A DNA stretch of 7,066 bases, from assembly GCA_964349835.1 (NCBI GenBank), contig CAYGID010000100.1:1-7066 (forward strand). Direction: 5' to 3'. Shown here in pieces: positions 1-5,303 of the stretch (the first letter of the stretch is position 1; each line of letters starts with the position of its first letter). A program made the translations under genes and the position numbers. The notes beneath the pieces were generated by a model that saw only the letters and a program-made list of their open reading frames with translations, was not told the origin of the DNA and searched no databases. The DNA comes from JAQVSH01 sp964349835 (GTDB taxonomy: Bacteria > Bacteroidota > Bacteroidia > Bacteroidales > UBA4181).

Positions 1-1
1 T

Positions 2-67
2 TCCTTTGCTCATACCATTGATTATAGCGCCTTTATAGATTTTGTGCAATGGGAAATACAATCTTAA
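2..67 (+). CDS. possible C-terminal end of an upstream gene (partial)
   Basis: Frame 2 is open from the window edge to a TAA at 65-67. It encodes about 21 residues ending in AFIDFVQWEIQS, which has a protein-like mix of hydrophobic, acidic and aromatic residues. The other two + frames stop earlier, at 19-21 and 36-38. The stop lies just before the hairpin at 73-100. The fragment is too short to assign a family, and an open run of this length can occur by chance, so this is a weak call based only on open frame and composition. Confidence 0.3.
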   Translation, partial: SFAHTIDYSAFIDFVQWEIQS

Positions 68-72
68 TTGAA

Positions 73-100
73 ACACGGGCTAAAGGAGGAAAGCCCGTGT
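73..100 (+). promoter_or_regulatory. 9-bp hairpin with a Shine-Dalgarno-like loop
   Basis: The arms ACACGGGCT (73-81) and AGCCCGTGT (92-100) are perfect reverse complements separated by a 10-nt loop, AAAGGAGGAA. The loop contains an exposed AGGAGG. No T-run follows on the + strand, and the - strand side has only scattered Ts, so it does not look like a standard intrinsic terminator. It sits in the leader of the packaging operon. It could be an mRNA stability or ribosome standby element, a protein-binding site, or a packaging-site element; the sequence does not decide between these. Confidence 0.55.
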
Positions 101-107
101 TCCGTAG

Positions 108-114
108 AAGGAGG
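108..114 (+). promoter_or_regulatory. strong Shine-Dalgarno, linked to an out-of-frame ATG at 121
   Basis: AAGGAGG at 108-114 is close to the ideal Shine-Dalgarno and sits 6 nt before an ATG at 121. That ATG opens a 79-codon frame ending at 360. This frame conflicts with the ribbon-helix-helix-like reading frame, which is +2 relative to it. The ATG-121 product has an out-of-frame look, rich in Leu, Pro, Cys and Trp. The site may drive a leader peptide, or mark a frame problem in the leader. Confidence 0.45.
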
Positions 115-153
115 GTAGAAATGGAAGTAAACGCTGTAAATATTTTACCACCG

Positions 154-181
154 TTGTTTATTTCGCACAATATGCTAAAAT
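154..181 (+). promoter_or_regulatory. candidate extended -10 promoter
   Basis: TTGTTT (154-159) as a weak -35, a 16-nt spacer ending in TGC, and TAAAAT (176-181) make an extended -10 promoter of the sigma-70 type. The surrounding 120-185 region is AT-rich compared with the genes. Transcription would start near 188-189, which coincides with the ATG at 189, so the first gene could be translated from a leaderless or nearly leaderless transcript. The pattern is visible; promoter activity is inference. Confidence 0.35.
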
Positions 182-188
182 GTATGCT

Positions 189-422
189 ATGGCAAGGTAT
201 AAAACAAAGTTACCCACGAAACAACGTACCTGGTCTATCACCGAGCCCGCCATTGAACGCCTGGCTATTATGCAAAAAAGAACAGGTATGCAGACTGGAC
301 AGATTGTTAGCTTTGCGATTATCGCCCTGGATAATGGTCTTACCCGCTCTGATTATGTGACGGGGCTACTCCAGGCTGGCGAAATCAATCTGAAACAAGC
401 CAAGGAAGGGTGGGGCATATAA
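189..422 (+). CDS. small ribbon-helix-helix-like protein, putative DNA-binding regulator
   Basis: The 77-residue product (from ATG 189) has the layout of an Arc/MetJ-type ribbon-helix-helix protein. A short strand TWSIT (residues 14-18) is followed by a helix EPAIERLAIMQKRTG (19-33), then a turn and second helix QTGQIVSFAIIALDNGL (35-51). Such proteins bind DNA as dimers through the strand. The N-terminus is basic (RYKTKLPTKQR). A start at ATG 180 adds only three residues, and neither start has a good Shine-Dalgarno. Its TAA overlaps the next gene's ATG (TAATG), implying coupling to the packaging genes. It may regulate this operon or bind DNA near the packaging site. An overlapping frame from ATG 121 has a better ribosome binding site but a less protein-like sequence. 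The fold is inferred from pattern only. Confidence 0.55.
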   Translation: MARYKTKLPTKQRTWSITEPAIERLAIMQKRTGMQTGQIVSFAIIALDNGLTRSDYVTGLLQAGEINLKQAKEGWGI

Positions 423-976
423 TGGCTATTACTGCAAAGGCTATCGTAGACCCAGCGACTGGCAGGTTCCTGGTCGGCAACCCTGGGGGTGGAGCTCTCC
501 GTAAGGGAGCTGGCGATAAGACTAATAACTACGATACTAAAAAACAACGCTCTATGATCCGCGATATGATGGACACGAAGTTCGACGCGGAGATTGAGAT
601 TATCAAAGATGACGGCACTATCGAGAAAACTACCTGGCTCTCTATCCTGGGAGATATGATGGTGCAAATGTCCGTTATGGGTCAAGCAAAGTACCCCACG
701 GTTCGCTTACCTGACGGAGAGGTTATCCCTGGTCGTGCTGTTGTATCAAAAGACGACGATTGGTTCAAAAACGCCCTGCGCTTTTGGCGCCAATGGCAGC
801 CGCCTGAAATTACCGTCAAACACGAGGACACCGTTCTTATTTCGTTTGACCTCGGCGTGCCCTTCAAAACATACGAGCAGCTTATGGACGCGGCAGATGA
901 TAAAGCCTCCCATAATATAATTGACCTGGAATCACCACCTAAACTATTGGAGGATAATGGCGGAAATCAAAGTTAA
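422..976 (+). CDS. putative terminase small subunit (GNPGG-type protein)
   Basis: This 184-residue protein lies immediately upstream of the large terminase, the usual place for the DNA-recognition subunit. Near the N-terminus it carries DPATGRFLVGNPGG (residues 10-23), resembling the F-x-x-GNPGG signature common in small phage proteins encoded beside terminases, including DUF5681-type proteins. The central part is mixed helical and charged. A C-terminal segment around WFKNALRFWRQWQPPEITV is followed by an acidic, disordered-looking tail. I chose ATG 422 because AAGGAAGGG (402-410) lies 11 nt upstream and the ATG overlaps the preceding stop; a GTG at 410 would sit inside that site. The last 20 nt overlap the large terminase gene. 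No helix-turn-helix is obvious, so the small-subunit role rests mainly on position. Confidence 0.5.
   Translation: MAITAKAIVDPATGRFLVGNPGGGALRKGAGDKTNNYDTKKQRSMIRDMMDTKFDAEIEIIKDDGTIEKTTWLSILGDMMVQMSVMGQAKYPTVRLPDGEVIPGRAVVSKDDDWFKNALRFWRQWQPPEITVKHEDTVLISFDLGVPFKTYEQLMDAADDKASHNIIDLESPPKLLEDNGGNQS
949..953 (+). promoter_or_regulatory. ribosome binding site of the large terminase
   Basis: GGAGG lies inside the end of the preceding gene, only 3 nt before ATG 957. The spacing is short, but no other in-frame ATG is near and the Walker A motif begins 34 residues later. An upstream in-frame TTG at 921 has no comparable site. Confidence 0.6.
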
Positions 977-2357
977 TCTGTCCGACCTGGTTACATTCAC
1001 AGCGCGACAAGAGGTCGCCTGGCTCTCTATGCTCGAAAAGAAATATACGTTATATGGCGGCGCTCGGTTCGGCGGTAAGTCCTTTTTCTTGCGCTGGGCG
1101 CTTATATCTTGGTTGATTCTCCAGGGTATGCGTGGTCATAAGAACGTCCAGGTCGGTCTGTTCTGTAAAACATACTCCGAGCTTGAGGATAGACATATCC
1201 CAAAGTTTAGTCAAATGCCCGCCTGGTTAGGGACATTCTCCGACAGCCAAATCTATGGTTTGTCTTTCCGCCTCCACGAACGCTACGGGGGCGGTATTAT
1301 TATGCTCCGTAACCTGGATAAAGGGTCTGACCGCTATAAGTCTGCAGAGTTCGCAGCCGTAGGTATTGACGAGTTGACCGAGTTCGAGGCTGACCAGTTC
1401 CTGATTCTGATTGGCTCCCTCCGCTGGATTGGTATCGACCACTGCCCGTTTATCGCAGGTTCTAACCCTGACGGTATCGGCAACGAATGGGTCAAGGCTT
1501 GTTTTATTGATAAGGATTATTCAAGCCAGCAGCTATCAGGACTAAAGCCTCTGGCTGACCAGTTCAATTTCGTTCGCTCCTTGGCTACGGATAACCCGTA
1601 CTTGCCTAAAGAGTATTACCAGATTCTGGACGCCCAGCCCCCTGCCCGCCGCCGTGCCTGGCGCGATGGCGATTGGAGTGTAGTACAGGGAGCCGCCTTT
1701 CCAGAGTTCTCTACGGATATACACGTCAAGAACCTTAATGAGATTCCCGATCTCAACTTTGAGAGCTTTATCCCTTATACGTTCCCACGGTTCCAAGGTA
1801 TCGACTGGGGTATCGCCCGCCCGTTCGTCTGTCTTTTTGGCGCAATCAACCCAGCCAACGGTCGCCTCATTGTTTATGATGAGATAAGCCAGGCTGGGCT
1901 CACAGATAGCCAACAATCTGAAATGATAAAAATGCGCTCTGACGAAAATGAAATGAAAGCCAGACGTTATGCCGACCCTAAAATGTGGAATAAACAAAGT
2001 GTAAATGACAAGCTTATGTCTACAGCCGATGTTTACCAGGCTCACGGTATCAGGATTTATCCTGGAGACCCTAACCGCCACGCAAAGAAAGCAAGAGTGC
2101 ACGAATTGCTTGCAATCAAGCCTGATGGTTATCCTGGAGTGATTATCACGCCAGAGTGTAAACAGTTGATTAAGCAACTATCTAAACTTATGACCGCCCC
2201 TACCGACGCCGAGGACGTCAACGACCACCAAGAGGACGACAGCTATGACGCTTTTGGTATGTTGACAAATCCCGTAGGCAAGTATAATAAGCCGTATAGA
2301 CGATTGTCCATTAACCCTAATAACTACTCGCCCTTTACTAAACTGGAGAGAATATAA
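957..2357 (+). CDS. terL: terminase large subunit (DNA packaging ATPase and nuclease)
   Basis: This 466-residue protein is the motor that translocates phage DNA into the prohead and cuts it. The N-terminal ATPase has Walker A GGARFGGKS (residues 34-42), Walker B AAVGIDE (133-139, with Asp138 and catalytic Glu139), and a motif III-like GSNPDG (168-173). The C-terminal RNase H-like nuclease begins at FQGIDWG (279-285, Asp283). It continues with LIVYDE (304-309), YADPKMW (338-344, Asp340) and DDSYDAFG (427-434, Asp431), giving a complete acidic metal-binding set. Length is normal for the family. ATG 957 overlaps the previous gene by 20 nt, and the TAA overlaps the portal ATG by one base. All key residues are present, so the protein should be active. 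This is the most secure assignment in the window. Confidence 0.94.
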   Translation: MAEIKVNLSDLVTFTARQEVAWLSMLEKKYTLYGGARFGGKSFFLRWALISWLILQGMRGHKNVQVGLFCKTYSELEDRHIPKFSQMPAWLGTFSDSQIYGLSFRLHERYGGGIIMLRNLDKGSDRYKSAEFAAVGIDELTEFEADQFLILIGSLRWIGIDHCPFIAGSNPDGIGNEWVKACFIDKDYSSQQLSGLKPLADQFNFVRSLATDNPYLPKEYYQILDAQPPARRRAWRDGDWSVVQGAAFPEFSTDIHVKNLNEIPDLNFESFIPYTFPRFQGIDWGIARPFVCLFGAINPANGRLIVYDEISQAGLTDSQQSEMIKMRSDENEMKARRYADPKMWNKQSVNDKLMSTADVYQAHGIRIYPGDPNRHAKKARVHELLAIKPDGYPGVIITPECKQLIKQLSKLMTAPTDAEDVNDHQEDDSYDAFGMLTNPVGKYNKPYRRLSINPNNYSPFTKLERI

Positions 2358-4243
2358 TGGCAGATACCACCCAAAACTTTACCAAAGCCAAAGACCACGC
2401 CGCTGAAATGTGGGCGTCATTCTCTGGTTTACACGATATGCAAGCCAAGATGGACGAAATGATTAATATGGAGTGGGAGAGCCAGATTAAGCGTAAAGAT
2501 GTCAAACAGACAATTTCTCCCGAGCCCCATAACCAGTTTATGGGCGCAAAGCGTTTAATGAGCAATACCCAGCCGAATATCAATATCTCCGCCCAGCTGA
2601 ATGACACGACTATCCCCAAAGATGACATTGATAAAATAGAGAGATTCTGCCGAGCTGTTTTGCACCAGTCGGGCAGAATCAACGGACACCCAGTGAATGA
2701 GGAGATCGTCGATAGCCTCCTGCGCTATGGTATTAGTTTTACCTCTGTCAATGATACAGCGGACGTTGTCGAATGGCAGAAGGGGAGTTTGATTGCCCCT
2801 TCCAAGGCTCGAGCTTACCGCAATGAGCGGCTGATGAAAACCACCCCGTTCCTTATCAAACCTCTGAACCCCCGTAGCTGCGCTTGTGAATTAGGCGCCC
2901 TTGGGCTGGAGGCTTTCTATTACCAGTCCGAAACCACCGTTGCTGAAATGATTTCTATGTACGGAATCCGTAAGGATTGGGAATCAAAGAAACCAAACGA
3001 GAAAATCCAGTACCACGAATACTTTGACCTGGACGTGCATTTCTCCTGGGTAGAGAGCGGCTCGGAGCCATTGATTGGGGCTGAAACTGACGGCGCTCAC
3101 GACCTCCAGGTTATTCCTGTAGAGGTGCAGCTGGGAGAGGGCTCGAATATGAGCTCTGACTGGAAAAATAAAGTTCACCCGTTCCTTTACGCGATTCATA
3201 AGGGGGAGTTGTGGGATAGGCTGAACTTGGAGTTGACCGTTCTGTATACGTCACTTTTCAATCTCGCCAGTAATCCTACTTTCAAGTTTATGGGTGCTGA
3301 CCCAGATGAGAATCTCGATGTGGATTGGGCGACCATCGGCGGCGTAGTCCGCTTGCAAACAGGGCAAGATTTCCGCGTTATGGAACGCGATGTATTCAAT
3401 AAAGATATGATGCAAGGCTACCAGCTGGCAGAACAGATGGTCTCTGAAAGCGGTATTTACAAACAAACCCTTGGTCAACCAATGGCAGCTGGTACAGCTT
3501 TCTCGTCATTATCTCTGCTTTCCCAGGCTGGGCGCTTGCCCTTGTCTGCTCCGCAGCGAGCGGGCTCCTGGACGTTCGGCGCTATTTTTGAGAACATTCT
3601 CGGACGTATCAGAGACGGCGGAGGCTCCAGGACTGTAAAGGGTGAATCCGAATTACTGAAACTTGACTCTGACATCATTCCAGAGAACGTCTCCGTGTCT
3701 GTGGTTATTGATGTAGACTTGCCCCAGGATAAACTACAGAACGCGAATGTAGCCTCTATGGTCATTGATCGCGGTCTCGCCAGCAAGGATTGGGCTCGTG
3801 AAAATCTGCTCAATATCAACTCCCCTGACCAGATGGAGAAAGACATTCTCAAGGAAAACATTATCAATATGATGTTACAGGAATTGGCAACTGGTAATAT
3901 GGAGCAGATGATTACCCAGCGGGTTATGCAGCAAATTCAGCAACAGCAAGCCGACGCCGCCGCTGCCCAGGCTAACCAAATGCCACCCCAGGGTATGCCG
4001 CCTCAAGGTATGCCACCTCAAGGTATGCCACCCCAGGGTATGCCAGATCCAAGAGCCCTCCAGGAGATGAAGTTCGCAGCTGCAAAGCAGGGAGAACAGC
4101 AAAACCGTTTCAATGACCAGAACAACCCAGCAATGGGAGGTCTCTCCAAAATGGCGGCTGGAGCTTTGCCAGCACAATCCCCTGGTCAAATGCCAGTGGC
4201 AGGTGACGGCGACTTTATGACCCCCCAGGGAGGTGAGATGTGA
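2357..4243 (+). CDS. putative portal protein
   Basis: This 628-residue protein directly follows the large terminase, with GGAGAG (2345-2350) as ribosome binding site and a TAATG overlap. Portals form the dodecameric ring at the capsid vertex through which the terminase pumps DNA. Supporting features are size (portals are commonly about 450-750 residues), position, a long mixed alpha/beta body and a Gln-rich helical C-terminal region. The segment GQPMAAGTAFSSLSLLSQAG followed by RLPLSAPQ (about 373-400) resembles the portal region preceding the wing and stem helices. The C-terminus is low complexity: a Gln/Ala-rich stretch (about 519-541), four MPPQG repeats (542-561), then a Met/Gln/Gly/Pro tail. 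Variable, disordered tails are common in portals. Its TGA overlaps the next gene's GTG by 4 nt. A capsid-associated protein of another class is possible but less likely. Confidence 0.75.
   Translation: MADTTQNFTKAKDHAAEMWASFSGLHDMQAKMDEMINMEWESQIKRKDVKQTISPEPHNQFMGAKRLMSNTQPNINISAQLNDTTIPKDDIDKIERFCRAVLHQSGRINGHPVNEEIVDSLLRYGISFTSVNDTADVVEWQKGSLIAPSKARAYRNERLMKTTPFLIKPLNPRSCACELGALGLEAFYYQSETTVAEMISMYGIRKDWESKKPNEKIQYHEYFDLDVHFSWVESGSEPLIGAETDGAHDLQVIPVEVQLGEGSNMSSDWKNKVHPFLYAIHKGELWDRLNLELTVLYTSLFNLASNPTFKFMGADPDENLDVDWATIGGVVRLQTGQDFRVMERDVFNKDMMQGYQLAEQMVSESGIYKQTLGQPMAAGTAFSSLSLLSQAGRLPLSAPQRAGSWTFGAIFENILGRIRDGGGSRTVKGESELLKLDSDIIPENVSVSVVIDVDLPQDKLQNANVASMVIDRGLASKDWARENLLNINSPDQMEKDILKENIINMMLQELATGNMEQMITQRVMQQIQQQQADAAAAQANQMPPQGMPPQGMPPQGMPPQGMPDPRALQEMKFAAAKQGEQQNRFNDQNNPAMGGLSKMAAGALPAQSPGQMPVAGDGDFMTPQGGEM
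3980..4039 (+). repeat. four tandem 15-nt repeats encoding MPPQG
   Basis: Units start at 3980, 3995, 4010 and 4025, each reading ATGCCNCCNCARGGT, followed by a partial ATGCCA. Units 1 and 4 are identical; units 2 and 3 differ only at third codon positions. The repeats encode a Pro/Gln/Met-rich flexible segment near the C-terminus of the portal-like protein. Copy number probably varies by slippage in relatives. Confidence 0.9.
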
Positions 4244-4485
4244 TCACAAAATCAGACGCCGACAATCTATGGTTAGAGGCTAATGCTATGTTTCAAACTG
4301 TTCTTACCGAGACCGTCAACGCTTTCGGGAAACCAGAGGACGACGCAATGCAAACAATGCTTGCAAATACCATCAATGCCGACCCGTCCCTGAAAGCTCG
4401 CGTCCAGGGCGTCCCAGAGGTAGACTCAATGCTCGAAAAGTTTGGAGGTGCCAATGCCATCAATAATCGACAACAACCCCAATAA
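4240..4485 (+). CDS. 81-residue hypothetical protein after the portal
   Basis: I do not recognise this protein. It starts at GTG 4240 behind GGGAGG (4228-4233, 6-nt spacing) and overlaps the portal stop as GTGA. That arrangement is typical of coupled phage genes and decides the start. The product is short, acidic and probably mostly helical (DADNLWLEANAMFQTVLTET, then EDDAMQTMLANTI), with a polar Asn/Gln-rich end. No signal peptide or membrane segment is visible. Its last 32 nt overlap the next gene, whose Shine-Dalgarno lies inside it. Position suggests a small head or scaffold-related component, but that is context only. A +1 shift at CCCC (4477-4480) would fuse it to the next frame. Confidence 0.7.
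   Translation: MITKSDADNLWLEANAMFQTVLTETVNAFGKPEDDAMQTMLANTINADPSLKARVQGVPEVDSMLEKFGGANAINNRQQPQ
4444..4448 (+). promoter_or_regulatory. ribosome binding site of the low-complexity protein
   Basis: GGAGG lies 5 nt before ATG 4454, inside the preceding gene. It supports independent initiation at 4454 rather than at the in-frame TTG 4442. Confidence 0.75.
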
Positions 4486-5290
4486 AAATTATTGGGGGGG
4501 TCAAAACAACGCGGTTACTTATAGAGCGTATAACCCTTTTGCAAAGAGTACTTATGTCCCCCCTAAAAAACCGCAGCAAGTCTCTCCCCCAGCGGTTCAA
4601 CCTCCAGCTGTCGTGCCTACACCCCCACAGCGAGGGATAGGCGCCTGGTTTAACGATGTCTATGGTGGAATAAAAAACTGGTTTAACGATATTGGCTCTG
4701 GCGGCTACAAGTATGTTCCGCCAGCAGTTTGGTCTGGTTATGGTAGTCCAGTCCCTGCTGCCTCTACTTATTCTCCTGGTACGGGCTGGACAACACCCCC
4801 CGCGCCCACTGTAAACGCCCCTCCACCAACTCAAGCAGGTGGCTACTGGCGAGGAACAAACGCAAATTATTCTGTAGCTCCTACTGATAACACTTTGGCA
4901 AAATACAGCCCGAGGGTGACGGCTGGCGTTCCACAAAACATTTTTCAGTACAATCGAACCTACTGGTCTACTGGTAATCAGTCACACGACCCGTCTTTTT
5001 ACCGTAGAGCAGGGCAAAGGCTCGTAGCGGATTGGCAAGCCGCAGGTGGCGTGAACATTCCCATTACTGATTGGTTTGACCCTTATGACCCAGCGGGCTC
5101 TCCTTATTATCAAAGCCAGTCTGTGCCAGTTGCTGAATCAGCTGGCTGGGGCGGCTGGGGCGGTTATGGCGGTTATGGCGGCGGTAGTTATACACCAGAG
5201 GACTCTGCCGCGTTTTATTCTGGTAATTACACCCAGCGTCGGAATCGCTGGAGTGAGACCTTACTTACCTGGGGTTTGAGACAGCAGTAA
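4454..5290 (+). CDS. Pro/Gly/aromatic-rich low-complexity protein, probable virion component
   Basis: I do not recognise this 278-residue protein. The N-terminus is Asn-rich (residues 7-20), followed by a proline-rich stretch (36-59). An 11-residue-spaced pair of WFND motifs (65-68 and 76-79) comes next. Then there is a Pro/Ser/Thr/Tyr-rich middle, a more globular segment around WSTGNQSHDPSFYRRAG (171-187), DWFDPYDPAG (206-215), and a [W/Y]GG repeat block (232-243). Trp and Tyr are unusually frequent. There is no signal peptide or membrane helix, so secretion is not indicated. It begins in the preceding gene with a 32-nt overlap and is followed after 13 nt by the large protein, so a shared structural role is plausible. 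Its N/Q/P/Y-rich start resembles that of the next protein in style. Confidence 0.75.
   Translation: MPSIIDNNPNKNYWGGQNNAVTYRAYNPFAKSTYVPPKKPQQVSPPAVQPPAVVPTPPQRGIGAWFNDVYGGIKNWFNDIGSGGYKYVPPAVWSGYGSPVPAASTYSPGTGWTTPPAPTVNAPPPTQAGGYWRGTNANYSVAPTDNTLAKYSPRVTAGVPQNIFQYNRTYWSTGNQSHDPSFYRRAGQRLVADWQAAGGVNIPITDWFDPYDPAGSPYYQSQSVPVAESAGWGGWGGYGGYGGGSYTPEDSAAFYSGNYTQRRNRWSETLLTWGLRQQ
4477..4497 (+). promoter_or_regulatory. 9-bp hairpin across a stop codon and gene overlap
   Basis: CCCCAATAA (4477-4485) pairs perfectly with TTATTGGGG (4489-4497) across a 3-nt AAA loop. The TAA of the 81-residue gene is the end of the left arm, and the right arm runs into a seven-G tract. No T-run follows, so it is not a normal terminator. 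It lies 23 nt after the A of the next gene's ATG and could slow ribosomes or regulate the overlap. Confidence 0.5.
4645..4690 (+). repeat. 13-bp direct repeat encoding WFND
   Basis: CTGGTTTAACGAT occurs at 4645-4657 and 4678-4690, exactly 33 nt apart and in frame. It gives AWFNDVYGGIK and NWFNDIGSGG, a small internal duplication of an 11-residue unit. Confidence 0.8.
5147..5182 (+). repeat. four 9-nt units encoding (W/Y)GG
   Basis: Units at 5147, 5156, 5165 and 5174 read TGGGGCGGC, TGGGGCGGT, TATGGCGGT and TATGGCGGC. They encode WGG, WGG, YGG, YGG, a flexible Gly-aromatic linker or assembly-prone tract. Confidence 0.85.
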
Positions 5291-5292
5291 TC

Positions 5293-5296
5293 GGAG
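5293..5296 (+). promoter_or_regulatory. ribosome binding site of the large C-terminal gene
   Basis: GGAG lies 7 nt before GTG 5304 and 3 nt after the preceding stop. It identifies GTG as the start; the next in-frame ATG is about 120 codons downstream. Confidence 0.65.
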
Positions 5297-5303
5297 AAAA
5301 ACA

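Noticed and set aside
73..100. Intrinsic terminator for an upstream gene
   Set aside because: The stem is not followed by a T-run on either strand and the loop is a 10-nt purine tract, unlike a standard terminator.
49..360. 103-codon + frame in the leader (or 79 codons from ATG 121)
   Set aside because: Not annotated as a gene because the sequence is Leu/Pro/Cys/Trp-rich and shadow-like, while the overlapping frame has a ribbon-helix-helix pattern and a coupled stop. Its good ribosome binding site is kept as a finding.
1542..2177. 211-codon open frame on the - strand inside the large terminase
   Set aside because: It lies wholly within a gene with complete catalytic motifs, has a shadow-like composition and no supporting ribosome binding site or neighbour on that strand.
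4494..4500. Seven-G homopolymer as a possible sequencing frameshift splitting a gene
   Set aside because: The upstream 81-residue frame already stops at 4485 before the G tract, and the downstream frame has its own ribosome binding site and ATG, so an indel here would not join them.
4460..4936. 158-codon - strand frame opposite the low-complexity protein
   Set aside because: Arg/Cys/Trp/Ser-rich composition is what the reverse of Pro/Gly/Tyr-rich codons gives; no other evidence of a gene.
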